In this document: positions 12,216-24,900 of the stretch, one piece after another
Position numbering within the stretch: position 1 is the first letter of the stretch
Layout of the letters: every line of letters starts with the position of its first letter
NCBI RefSeq assembly: GCF_027942865.1
Contig: NC_134513.1
Location: 33,473,429 to 33,537,428, forward strand
From: Odontesthes bonariensis
Taxonomy: Eukaryota; Chordata; Actinopteri; Atheriniformes; Atherinopsidae
DNA: 64,000 nucleotides
Direction: 5' to 3'
The notes under the pieces: generated by a model
Told to the model about the DNA's origin: nothing
The model's input: only the letters and a program-made list of their open reading frames with translations
Database searches by the model: none
Position numbers and translations under genes: made by a program

Positions 12216-12930
12216 GCTCTGTTAAAGACACACCCATTTTTATAAGTCCTTAAGGCTTGTGTCCACATAATGCTTTTTTCTGTGCACCAAGTACATTTTT
12301 AGCCAGTGAGTAGAAAAAGCCCAGCTTCTTTTTTTCAGAGTGCTCCGCCTTTTTTGTGCAGCCACTCTATGTACACAGAGCTGAGGATACAGGAACGTTT
12401 CAGGAAGGCCATTCATATGGGCAGAAGCCGTCACCCTGGTGACCAGGCAAAGCAGATGGTTAACTTGTTCATGGTATGTCTGCCTATTCCAAGCAAGAGG
12501 CTCTGACGTGTCAGACAAATTTATGAGAACAAAGAAAGCCCAAATGCAGGAGTAGCCTGTTAATAATGTGATGGTGATAAAACATGTGGAAGCGGACAGT
12601 GGAGCACAGAGACGCTCTGCAGGGCCAATAGTCTCTGAATGTTGTGCTCTTGCACTGCGAACCATATGAAAAACGTTCTGCTTATAACTGTTCCTTAATA
12701 AACCTAAAATAGGTCCCTAAGACTGAAGTAGGACAAGCTCTTTTGTTTGCCTCCAATTGTAAAATAAATTAAAAAAAAAAAAAACTTTTTGGGCAAAGAA
12801 GCTTCAAAGCAAGCACTTCCAAGTACCGACGTCAGAGGAAGGAGATAAGTGGACATGGGCCCTTAATCTTTCAGCAGCAGTGAACATACAAACTTCAGTG
12901 GGGCAGTGAGTAACAAGAGTTAGTGTTCGA

Positions 12931-15900
12931 TTATCCGAGCAGAATGCGAGTCTGAATATGCTCGACCAGTCGAAGAGTCGGTCGGCTGATGGGATACTGA
13001 GGCGGCAGCTTCTCCTCAGCACATGAAGGCTTCACAAAGTATCTGGAGGACAGAAACGGGAAATCCTTCACTTTAGATACCCAACAGAGAGAAGTAATCT
13101 TCAGTCAGTCCAAGCTATGGTGCATGATCTTAAAATCTTAAAATCTTAAAATCTTTACTTTGGCTTCCAGTCAGTCACAGAATAGATTTTAAAAGCCTGC
13201 TGATGGTTTACAAATCCCAGAACGGTTTAGGCCCAAAATACATCTGTGATATGTTCAGAGAATAAAAACCCAGCAGAGCTCTTAGGTCCAAGGACTCAGG
13301 TCAGCTGGTCCAGTCCAGAGTCAAGACTAAACATGGAGAAGCAGCATTTAGCTGTTATGCTGCAAACAAGTGGAACAAACCGCCAGTGGAGATTAAACTT
13401 TCACCAAATGGAGACATTTTTAAATCCAGGTTAAAGACATTTCTGTTCTCATGTGTCTATGCATGAAATATCTTTTAACTTATCTAGACTGTTGCCTGTT
13501 TTGAAATTCATTTAAATGATTTTATTTGTTTCTGTTTATATTCTTTTATGTATTTTTAATGCTTCTTGCACTCCCTGCTGCAATGTTTTTACTTTTATGT
13601 AAAGCACTTTGAACTGTTTGTACATGAAATGTGCTATATAAATAAATTTGATTTGATTTGATCTTTACTGGTAAAGTAGATGAAACACTGCAATAAATCA
13701 GAGGCGTACTGTAAGATAAGTAAAAAAATTCCCTTTTTTCCATCTATTTTATTTTATTCATCCATTCTGGCCCTGAAAGGTTCATCATTCTGTCTAATAA
13801 ATGATGAACCGACGGTCATCATCTTGCTTAGAGAAGAAGCAGAGCAGCAAACCTGAACTCTTCTCTGAAGTGAGACCGCAGATGTTGAGCCAGCTGGTTG
13901 TTGTACTGCAGACAGGCCAGCAGGAGGCGACAGCGCTGGAACAGCACAACGGACTGAGCCGGGCTCAGGAGTGACTCCTGCAGGTCCGACAGAACCAGCA
14001 CCACCCGCTGGGCTTGGTAACCAATGAAGGAAAGCTGCAGGGGCCAGATCCAGGTGAGTGAGTGACTTATTTTACAGATTTGAATAGAAAGCACAGAGTG
14101 TGTTTACCAGGTGAGGATGAGGCTGCAGGACTCTGAGGGTCCAACCGACAGACAGAAAGTTGTCAGCAGAGAAACACCTGCTGGTCTAAAACACACAAAG
14201 AATATTTTAAAAAAAGAAAAAGTCTCAAGGCACCAGATGTGAATAGATTACTTATTGGCACTAACTGATACATATTGTCACTGTTGATTTGTTCACTTGG
14301 TAATCTTGGTTGTAAATGTCAAAAAACAATCAAAACTCTTCATAATTTCCAATTTCTAATTGTTTTTTAGCCTCAATGTATAAATTACAAAGAGTACATT
14401 TCATGAATTCTTATCCATATAATGAATCTCACATAGTCGAGCTACAAATGAAAGCATTTAAGTCGACCAAAGGATGCGGGGAAGCATCTCTTTCTCTTGT
14501 CTTTTCAGTGTCTAACGCACTGTTGATATTTCTGCCCAGATGCAGCAGGTGGGCCATTTTCTCTCTGCTGGTTCTTGGTGTCTGGTGGGTGTATAAAAGC
14601 CTGTCCGGTAATTTAACCAGGATGGGTGTTTGATGAAGGAGGAGGACAGGAGAAACTGAAAAAACTGAAAGAGGTTGGACCTTTGATAATTGATGAGTTT
14701 CACCGAGGAAATCTTTGAGAAATGCACTTTTTTTTTTAACATCTGTAAATCTGTTTTGTCCAGTTGTGCTGTAAGAAATCGTGTGCAGTATCCACTGACA
14801 CTGACTAATCACTTTTAGTTTTCAGGTATTTGTCTGAACCAAGCTGTTGACTGCTACAATCAGAGACGGCTAAAAAAAACAACACAGAATTTAAACTGAT
14901 GGAAGTAATCCCCCTCAACCTCTGGGATATTTTATTTACAACCAAAATCTGACCTCTTATACCTGACATTTGCTAAATAAATATATCCGACTTATTGGCA
15001 AGTGAGACGCGCCCTGTCTCTATCATGCTTATCTTTTCTGTATCAGAACTCACCTCTTGGCCTAAAAGCAGAAGTTCAAAGAGCAGAGCGCAGGCGGCAT
15101 CCAGATACTCTGTCAGTAAGGCCTGAAGCTGACAGGGACAAAGGTAGAAGAGCATAAAAACATATTCTAACGCATGGTGTTCATGATGGCAGCAGACGGC
15201 AGCTCACCTCGGACTCCACCGGGGCTCCTCGGCTGTGTGCTTGTGGATCACATATCAAGGCGAGCAACATTCTTGAGGCCAGAGCTCCTCTGCGACAGAA
15301 TTACAGCAGAAAGTCAGTTTTCTAATTCTCATTAGAAATATTTTACTCGTGTTAAAATATGACCAATAGACATTTGATGCTCAGTTCTGCAGCAGTTACT
15401 TTCATTGTTGCCCTCAACTTTGTATTTGTTGAATATTTGTCACCTTCTAGTTTCCCAAAGTGCTATTTTTCTCATTCTACAGGGAAACTCCACACATTTT
15501 TTAAAATTAAAATTCTTTATACAGTAAGGATCATGTAAACAAATATTAGATAAATTTTTTAAAGTTTCATTAAAGCACCTAGGAAACAGAGAAAAATATG
15601 AAATGAAGCATGCAGCGTTACGTTTCCGCAGACAGGTGAGATGCTTACTTTTTGGCAGAGAGCAGGCTCATTCTGGCCGCCTCGACCTCCGTCTCTCTGA
15701 ACATGATGGCGAGAGTCTGGACGATCAGAATGCTGAGTCTGAAAAGGAACAATTACACGGAACAACTCAGTCAAGGTGTAATCAGACAGGAGCTCAACAA
15801 ACAGTGTTTTTGGAATGGGGACTTTTAAGTTTAAATATGACCTTTTCTTAACTTAAACGTAAACTCATCCTGACGTAGTCCTCTGGTCTGGACTTGAAAC

Positions 15901-18900
15901 CGAGGCTTTAAAGTGGAAATACCAGTGGATCCTGGCTCCAGCAGACTTCAATTGAAAAACTAAATCCTTTTGGCATTATAGTGTAAATAGCTATATGGAC
16001 TCTTCTTGATCTGTGTACTGCAGGTCATTTTCAAGTTAAGAAAATAGATATTTTTGTCCATTTAGGTTTTAATATTTGCTCTGCATGGCTAGGATGAAAG
16101 TGAGCATGGTTTTCAACGTGGACATGGAAAACGATGGATTTTTTGTGGACTTTTGAGTATTTTGGGATCTTGTTCACAATTGAGGGCAAGTTGGAGGATG
16201 GACAGACGAAATGGGACTTTGTCAGCAGCTGGTCCATCTTCGTTCCAACCTTTAGGTGTGGTCATGAGATCTGTGTAGTGACTGAAAGAATGAGGTTGCA
16301 GATACGAGTGGCTGAAATGAGTTTCCTTCAGAGGGTGGTTGGTGGTTGGGATTGGCATCTTTTGTCGGGTGATTGGCATAACAATTGGGACCGTATTTGA
16401 CACGCTCGCACGTCCACCGCACACACTTGCGAACCTACGATTTTTTTGACCGAATGTTATCACATGACCGAAATAGGAAGCCACAAATCATGTGACTTTC
16501 AAACTGAAAATGGCGATGTATGTGCGCTATTCCCATTGGCTGTTTAAATAATCCTGCGCGATGACATCGGAACAGAGACCGCACACACATACGATTGTAT
16601 TCGGCACAAGGAAAATCCGTACGGAAATATCAAACATGTTTGATTTGATCCGATGAAACGACAAAATCGTTTGTCGGCTGCTACCGCACACCTTTACGAT
16701 TCCCATGCGAAGTCATCGGGCCGACAAAATCGTACACGAATCATAAAGGTGTGCGCCGGCCTTAACTGGGAGGAGGTCCAGGGGCAGACTCAGAACTCAC
16801 AGGCGGGATTATATATCCCACCTGACCTGGGAATATTCTGGATCCCACAGGAGGAGCTGGAGAGTGTCTCTGGGGAGAGGGATGTCTGGGTTTCCCTCCT
16901 AAACATGGATGGATGGATAGATGACCTAAAGCCAAATTCAAGGCTTCAATCAGCAATAGGTGAAATCACTATGGCTACACAGTCTATGACTCCAACCTTC
17001 TCCTAACCTAAACGTAACTTAAATCCTAATTTTACCCTAGTCTAAATATGACTTTACCCTTACCTTAGGGGTGGGCGATATGGAAAAAATGTTGTATCAC
17101 GATTTTTTTTGCATAAAATCACGATTTCGATTTTTTATCACGATCTTCCATCCAAAAAAAAAAAAAAAAAAAAGACCAATTACAGTAGAGTTAAGTCGAC
17201 ATGCTGAACCACAGAAGAGCTAAGGAGTAAAAGAAAGAATTTGGCAATCAACACATTGTAATTCAACTGTAACCCAATTCAAGATGAAAAATAATGATCT
17301 AATTAATGACATCTGACACAATGAGAGTGAAGCAACCGGAAATAGAAAAACTAACCAATGATGACGACTTGACTCCACCTCATGATGCCATTTAGCAACA
17401 GATGAGCAACGCTGCATGTTCATTTACTGCAGCCACAGTCACGCACTCCCATCACCAGAGCGCCCTGAAGGAATACTTTTCAACTGTGTAATGTTTGTCA
17501 CGGTCGCGGTGCATCCCTTTTCTCTTGCACCGTAGTTAGCTTACGAGCTAGCGGTTTCCTCATCCGACCCGAGAGTGCTGCTGTGGCCGTGAGTTTCGCC
17601 CGTGCGCCGCTATGGATGTGCTGTGGATGGTGCCGCTGCTGCTGTTCCCATTCCTGATGTGGACCAGCAGCAGTGGGTTAGGGTAGAAGAAACCCCGAAC
17701 CAATTCCAAATTACAGAGGTGGATTTCCTCTTCTTCACCAGCTCGTCGGCTTGGCTTTCAGTCATGGCTGTCCATGCGTTTTCTAAGTTTTTACAAACAC
17801 AACATGCAGGTGTGTAAGAAAGTGTCACGACGCACAGTTCGCTATGATTGGTCGGTTAAGGACGCCCTACGTCTGCCGCATCTGCGGGAACCAGCATTAA
17901 AAAAAATAAAACTTTGCCCTGATTGGCAAAGGCGATCTATACGGTTTCTCTAATTTGGTAGATCGCCTGCGATTCTCCACTCTTCCTCGCCCGTCACGAT
18001 TTTATATCGTCAGATCGCGCACCCCTACCTTACCTACATATCAATCTCATCCTAAACTAAATTTAACCTCATGATCTTAAAATAAACCTAACCTAGTTCT
18101 AACCTAAAGTTAGCCCTTAATCACCCTGGAGATTACTGATTTTGCTTATCAGCACTTATGTTTGACCCTTGACGAAGTCTCCAACACGACCGTGTTAACA
18201 TATTTACTGTATGTCCTGACAACACGAATCCCACCTACACACTCTGAGTGTTTCTTACAGTAGTTGATCTTCTGTGTAAGCTCCACTGAGGCCTTGAAGA
18301 CAATCCTCCAGAGTCTGAACCAGGAAAGCACACACTTCACTGGACTGAAACACACAAAAACACAACCTCTTCACTCAACAGAAACCATCTGACGCCATCT
18401 CCTGTTATTCATCTGGATTCAGGGTCTCATGCCACAGGAAATCATAACACATGTCAGTCCTCAACATTATCTGGAAAGACCTTAATAGGGAACACCTCAC
18501 CCTCCAGAAGAGTCTGCGCAGCAGGATGTAGCGGTGAGCAGATGTTCTCAGCTCCTGCAGCAGCAGGTACAAGCTCTCCGTGCTGATGCCATCCTGCAGA
18601 AGCTCCGAGCTCAGCTGGCCAAACAGGTGAGCCGTCCTCTCCACACTGCACAAGCACAAACTTTATTAAATGTTTTCTCACAACTACACCAACACAGATT
18701 GAGCCTGACTGAGTCATTTTTTTCACCGGACAAATTGTAAACTGTCTCTAATGTTCGATCAGTCCGAGGAGTTTTGTTACCTGATGGTAGGAGCCAAGGC
18801 GTCAGCTGAGCCAGTACACCTTCTTCTGTAGAGTGGATCCAACATCAGAGTGGACTTCTGAACCAACACACATGTAAATGTAAGACAACGAGTGGTGCAA

Positions 18901-21900
18901 AGCCAACCAGGCTGATTCTCTAAGCGTGACTGCGTCTTCACTCACAATAATGAAGCTGTTCCACGAACTGTGCATATGAAGGTAAAGTCTGGATGTCTCG
19001 GAAACTGCGTAAAGATGCAGCTCCGCCTCTTTCTCCTCCACCATGTTCACGCCATCTCGTCTCAGCAGACGCGACAGAACTGAGCCGATCCTTTGTGTCA
19101 CCTGGAACGTCGCACCAGCACATGACGGGTTAATTAAAGCAATCTCATAATAAGGGCTTTCAGGAGTTGTGCCGATAAAACATCTTTCATTTGAACCTTT
19201 ATTTAACAGAAAAGGTGCCAAAGAAATGATTTTCAGCTTCATTTCCACTTTATTAGATTAAGAAAATCAAAAAAACTTGTTAGACAGGTAAAGAACAAAG
19301 GAAAAGTTTATAGAATCTACAGTAAGATTCTGCAATAATCAGATTAACTGGTAACAGGTGAGGATTGCAGTTATTGCTATTTTTTAGAAAAAAAAAATCC
19401 CACCTTTTCAGGAAAATAAGTTTGTAATGAATTAATGTGTTAAAAGCTCATCACAACAGGCTGGAGTCCTTAAACATCCTCAACTAGATTGGCTATGTTT
19501 TTTTAATTCCCTCTAATTGCTTCATTATCAAAGAGCCTTTATGTTACAAACCCACCCGTACCTGTCTGCTCTCCAGTGTCTTCAGGCTTTCTTCTGAGAG
19601 TGGAGGAGAGCTGGGTGGAGTGGAGGGGGAGTAAAAAGACGGAGGATGCGGGACCCTCGGGAGGCCCAGCGACTGCGAGTTTGGGCAGGAAGCAGAACGA
19701 GTGGACTTCAGCACTGGGGGGAGCTCCTCCCTCATCCACTGACTGAGGCAAACAGAATAGAAGGTGGCACGAGGTTTATTTGTCTGTTATTCCAGCCTGG
19801 ATCCACTGGTTTTCCCTGTTTGTGATGAATTCATGTAGTATCTTTGGGTCCAGCTGCCGCCAGTCGTGCTAATATAATTAACCCCATTTTCCTCTGAAGG
19901 CCTCTCTGTTCAAGATCTAACAGAGCTTTTTTTTCATCTGCAGCTGCATGTTCATTTTGTCTTTTCAACACAGCGTATGCTGAAGGTTTGTCAAACGCTA
20001 GAGATGGTGTGTTTAATTACGTCCCAGCGGCGAAGCAGATTAGCATGAGACAGCGCTTACACTTTCTGCTGTTTACATCAGTCTTTTTTGCCTGCAACTA
20101 GGCAACAGTTCGGAGTTTGGTGATAGTAAATATGTTTGCATTTCCTTCCTCTCGTCTCTTGACAGTCAACGGTTTCCTGATTGATGCTCAGAGGAATTCA
20201 AGAAGTGTTATAATCCCGGTGATGCCAGTGAGTAAGAAAGCAAAGAGCGATGTGGATATAAATCTATGGCAGTTAGGAGGCATGTGACAGGAAGCCCTTA
20301 TTCGTACATTCTGTGCATTTACAATGATATCACTTGTAAATCTGGATACATAAACAAGTTTGCTGAGCATGTTGATTTATAAAGCCCCATCTTAACATTT
20401 CTGCACTACAAAACTACAACTACTGATCCAAGATGCAGATCCCAGGTTACAAGTTTATCTTAATAGTCAAAGTTTTGACTCACTGTCACAGACTCTCCTG
20501 TGACTTTAAATGTCTTGTATTCATTCTTCAACTAGCGAACTGAAGCCTAATTTGAAGCCTAGATATATATAAATATTTATGATTCATGAGCTTGTCTGAT
20601 GCATGTATACAAAGTCATGTCAAAAAGAAAGCACACCCTTTTTTCAATTCGGAGGTTTTCATATAAGAGAACATTAAAAAAATTCATCTGCTGCTTAGAG
20701 GTCCTAAATTTAGGTAAATTTAGGACGCTATCAGCCTCTCACATGGTTGTGGAGGAATCTTGGCACACTCTTCTTTCCAACGTTGCTTCAGCTCATTGAG
20801 GTTTGCAGTAAGAAATGTAACCAGCGGCTGACTTGCTACTTTTGGATGCCTTAGTGCGTCAGGCTCTTGGAAGAGACCGTGTAGATACCCATGTGGAGAC
20901 GGGCGAATGGCTAACATGGACTGTGCTGCAACAAATATCAGTGTTGTGCGTGAACGAGTTCAACGCACAACACGCGAAGAACGCGTTCATTGAACACGCT
21001 CATTTTTTCTTGAACGCTGAACTGAACGCAACACATTTTTTAATAAAGAACTTGAACGTGAATTAGTTCACATTATGTGTCATGAACGGCAGACATCACT
21101 GTAAACGAACGTTGGAATTTGTTTTCCATTGAAAACCAGACAGAAATGGTTTTGACATTGTGTGCACAATGCATTGCGGGCAACGTAGTGTCCGGCTGAG
21201 AATAGTTGAATAACATACTGGCTTCCGCACGACGTTACCCGTGAATTGCAGCAGAGCGGGGTAGGCATAGCAACGCCGCGTAGCAGGCAACGACGAGAAC
21301 GCGGAGGGCTGGAGGAGCGAGAGAGAGAGAGATTCTGTACTGCTGCAAGTTTCATCACCTGGTAAGAAACCCACAATTGCAGTGTCATGAGCAAATGTCT
21401 ACAATGAGCAGTTTCAAAGAACGTATAGTGATTTCTAGCTCGTAGTGTGAAAAAAAGTATTTATTTGAATATCTCACGAAAAAAGTAAAATTACCTGAAC
21501 TTTGAACTAGTTCAGAAAAGCTGTGAACTGGCACAACACTGACAAATATGCAGCTTGCTAAAGCCATAACTCCAGAGAGAAACACACCGATCGAACCCAA
21601 TTCCACCACACGTCCAGGTCATCACCACCCTTGGATTTTTGGCCACGAGAACCTTTGGAGTCCTGCGCTCCCCTTGGTCATCAAAACTCTCATCAGTTTA
21701 TCACCCATGATACATCAAATTCCCATATACTGCTGTCGTTTTGTGCAAAAATTTCAGCATCATTATGAGGTATAATGTATATTTATTTATGTTTGCTTCA
21801 AAGTAATTAAATATACAATCCATTAGTCAAGCAAACTTGATTTGAATAACAGCTGACTATTTTACGAAACTCCTACGACAGGTCTGGATCACTCGTAAAT

Positions 21901-24900
21901 TCGGTTCGTACCTGAAAGAAAACGTAAAATACGAAAAGATTGGTGAATGCGCAAATTCTCTTAAATCACTCGTACGGACGATTTAAGAACAAATCTGTGC
22001 GTACGAACGGTTCTTGCATGAGGCCCATTGTTCCAGAAGTCTTGTGGTTTGTTCAAATGCAGCTTTGCAAACCTAAGCTGTGCTGCCATGTTCTTTTTAG
22101 AGAGAAGAGGCTTTCTCCTGCAGCCCTTCCACACAAGCCATGCTTGTCCAGTCTTTTTCTAATTGTGCTGTCATGAACTTTAACATTTAACATGCTAACT
22201 GAGGCCTGTAGAGTCTGAGATGTAGCTCTTGGGTTTTTGACCTTGGGGTGAACTTGCTGGGACGTCCACTCCTGGGAAAATTGACAGCTGTCCTGAATGT
22301 TTTCCACTTGTGAATAATCTTTCTCTCTGTAGAATGATGGACTCCAGATAGTTTGGAAATGGCCTTATAACCCTTCCCAGATTGATGGGCAGCAGCGATT
22401 GCTTTTCTAAGATCATTGCTGATGTCTTTCCTCCTTGGCATTGTGTTAACACACACCTGAATGCTGCAGAGCAGCAAACTGACAAAACTTCTGCTTTTAT
22501 AGAGGTTCTCAGACTCACTGATTATCAATCGAGTGCATTTGATTCCTGTGGAGCAGTAAGGGTGAACTTAATTTTTCCACACACTGCTTCTGCAGTTTGT
22601 CTTAGCTTTTGTGAAACAATGACTCTGTGCAATATTTAATGTGTTGTTCATCTGAGGTTGTATTTTCTAACTTTTAAGAACTGTTAGGGACCAGATTATT
22701 GTTGTTTATTTTGTCATGTCCTGATATATAAAACCTTAGAATTGAAAAAGGGTGTTGAATATGACATACATTTTATTTAGTGTTTTCTCCCTAATTAATT
22801 CCTGTGGAGATTAGTATGGGTTTGAGGAGACTGACATATATATATATAAGTATATATATATATATATATATTTTTTTTTTTTTCTAAATACTCAGTACTT
22901 CATTATGATGCTGTGGTGGTGGCATTTAGACAGTGTTAATGAGGTAAATTTGTTCTGCATGTGTAAATAAGTCATGAGCCACCCAAGACACTGTTGAGGC
23001 TTAAATAATACTCCGGCAGTGACACAGCTTCCATTTAACACAGTTAACAAAGCCCCCATACACAAAAAAAGGCAGACATTTTTACTTCTAACTCTGAAAC
23101 TTAAACTCTCCACCATGTGGCTCTCCTGCAGCCCTGCAGACGGGAACAGCTGTAAAGCTTTTACAGCTCACAGTTTGTCTGTCTCCCTGACTTCAACACA
23201 CAAACTCCGCTGGACAAAGAGGAAATGGAGAAAGCAAATTCAGACACATAAAGTTTCATTACGAGGGGCAGCTGAAAGCCTCGCCCTTCCTCTCATTAAC
23301 TCCCTGAAACTAAATGTGGAGGAATACGGTGAGGCCACAGAAGAATGGATTGTGGTGTAGGTTAGATCACCTTGTGGTGTCAGCTTACTCCTCTACGCTG
23401 GTTAAAAAGTAAAAGCAACCACAGCCTGTCTCAGCTTCGCTTCGTGGAACATCTGACAAACAGGAGAAATGAATATGTGTGTGCACTGCAATACCGAAGA
23501 TGTGGGGACATATCTGTTTACACAATGTCCTTTTAAGGAACGTTTGACCCATAAAGTCACTCAATAAATCGTAGAATGAAGAGTTACTTCGAGGTTAGAG
23601 TAAATACAAATTATTGTTAAGTTAAAATTTGAATGTATGTCAGTATAATGTCCTTGAAGTGATGAAAATGTGGGCTGTGTGTGTGCTCACCTTTCTGCAG
23701 GATATCCTGTGGGGGAGACAGAGACACAGGGCGGTTAGGATTACAGGTAAAGATTTCAGCACAAAGAAAGACACGACCTCACTGTCTTTCCTTACATGGA
23801 TCAGATCACTGATTTTCCACTGCGATAAAACTCAACAGCTGAAATAAGGTTAAACTTTCACCTAAATTAATTCATTTACTGATGCCGTCAGGTGAAAATA
23901 TTCCAAAGCAGCACTGAACAAGAAATCTCACCAACCCTTGTCAATTGTCATTGTGTAAAAACAATGAAACAATAGTTTAGCAGCTCTTAAATGGCAGTGA
24001 GGCTAGATACAACAAAAAAAAAAATGGCAAAACGAGAAGAGAGCTGGCCCGCTGCGTGTGGACGCGCTGCCATCTTGTCTGATATGTTTCGTTAATTAGC
24101 ATACAACCATTATTGCATTCAAGGCCTGCAAAACACTTCAAAAAGAAGTTGGGAAGATGAAAAATGTAGCGCTCCTAATAAAGTTAAAAAAGAAATTAAA
24201 TATCAAATTAAATATAAAAGTCAAAATAAATGTAAGAATCACATTCCAAAATAAATAATAGATCAAATTAAAGAATAATTGCAGTGATTTATGACATTTT
24301 TAATTTGTTTTTCCGTTTTTTTTTTTTAGTTCTTAGATTATCATCAAAAGATAATCTTAAAACAAACAAAAACAAGGAAGCACACACAGTAGCTTCTACC
24401 TTGTAAGGTGTGTGTTATCGCGGGGCAGTGGCTGGCTCTGCGAGAGGGCAGGGCGACAGGAGGAAGTCCCTCTCCCTCGTTTCTTCTTGACCGATCACGT
24501 CCCTTTCCTGCAGCAACGTAGATGATTCGTATGTGTTGACAGCGTTCCCTGTCCTTCGAACTGAGGAAGTCTGGGAGGTCATTTACCTGAACAGGTATAA
24601 CCGAGAGAAAGATTGGGCCGACAGAAACAGGACGTATTAAAATAAATATATACAGCAGAAAATATACAACAATCGGCTATTACATTATTACCATTGACAG
24701 GTGAAGTGAAAAACATTTGATTTTTACAACTATGATAAGACACAGATTGTGATGGATTATGTGGGAGGTTCCTGTTCTGCAGTGATTAGGATTTACCAAA
24801 AGTATTCCAAGGAAGGAAAACCAGCAACAGGGTCGTAGTCAGCCAAAGTTAGCCGAGTCATGTGTGGGGTGAAGGCTGGTTCGTGTTACAGGAGCTGCTG

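Larger units (their letters stand above)
20618..22765 (-). mobile_element. Tc1-like relic with disrupted transposase, interrupted by a hAT element
   Basis: The ends are inverted repeats: CACCCTTTTTTCAATTC near 20635 and GAATTGAAAAAGGGTG near 22740. On the minus strand from about 22440 the N-terminal transposase is readable: MPRRKDISNDLRKAIAAAHQ, then GYKAISKLSGVHHST (the paired-type helix-turn-helix). A frame change leads into PRATSQTLQASVSMLNVKVH. The catalytic DDE part is missing, so the element is dead. Confidence 0.8.

Noticed and set aside
12240..12665. 141-codon minus-strand open frame below the C12orf56 orthologue
   Set aside because: It does not resemble the C12orf56 C-terminus or any family I know. 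The true last exon is 13042-12931, so this is 3' UTR or flank.
18454..18726. 90-codon minus-strand frame
   Set aside because: It is an out-of-frame reading of the real exon 18645-18501 of the C12orf56 orthologue.
19539..19751. Second minus-strand frame over 19539-19751
   Set aside because: The phase required by neighbouring exons selects the frame containing REELPPVLKSTRS, not this one.
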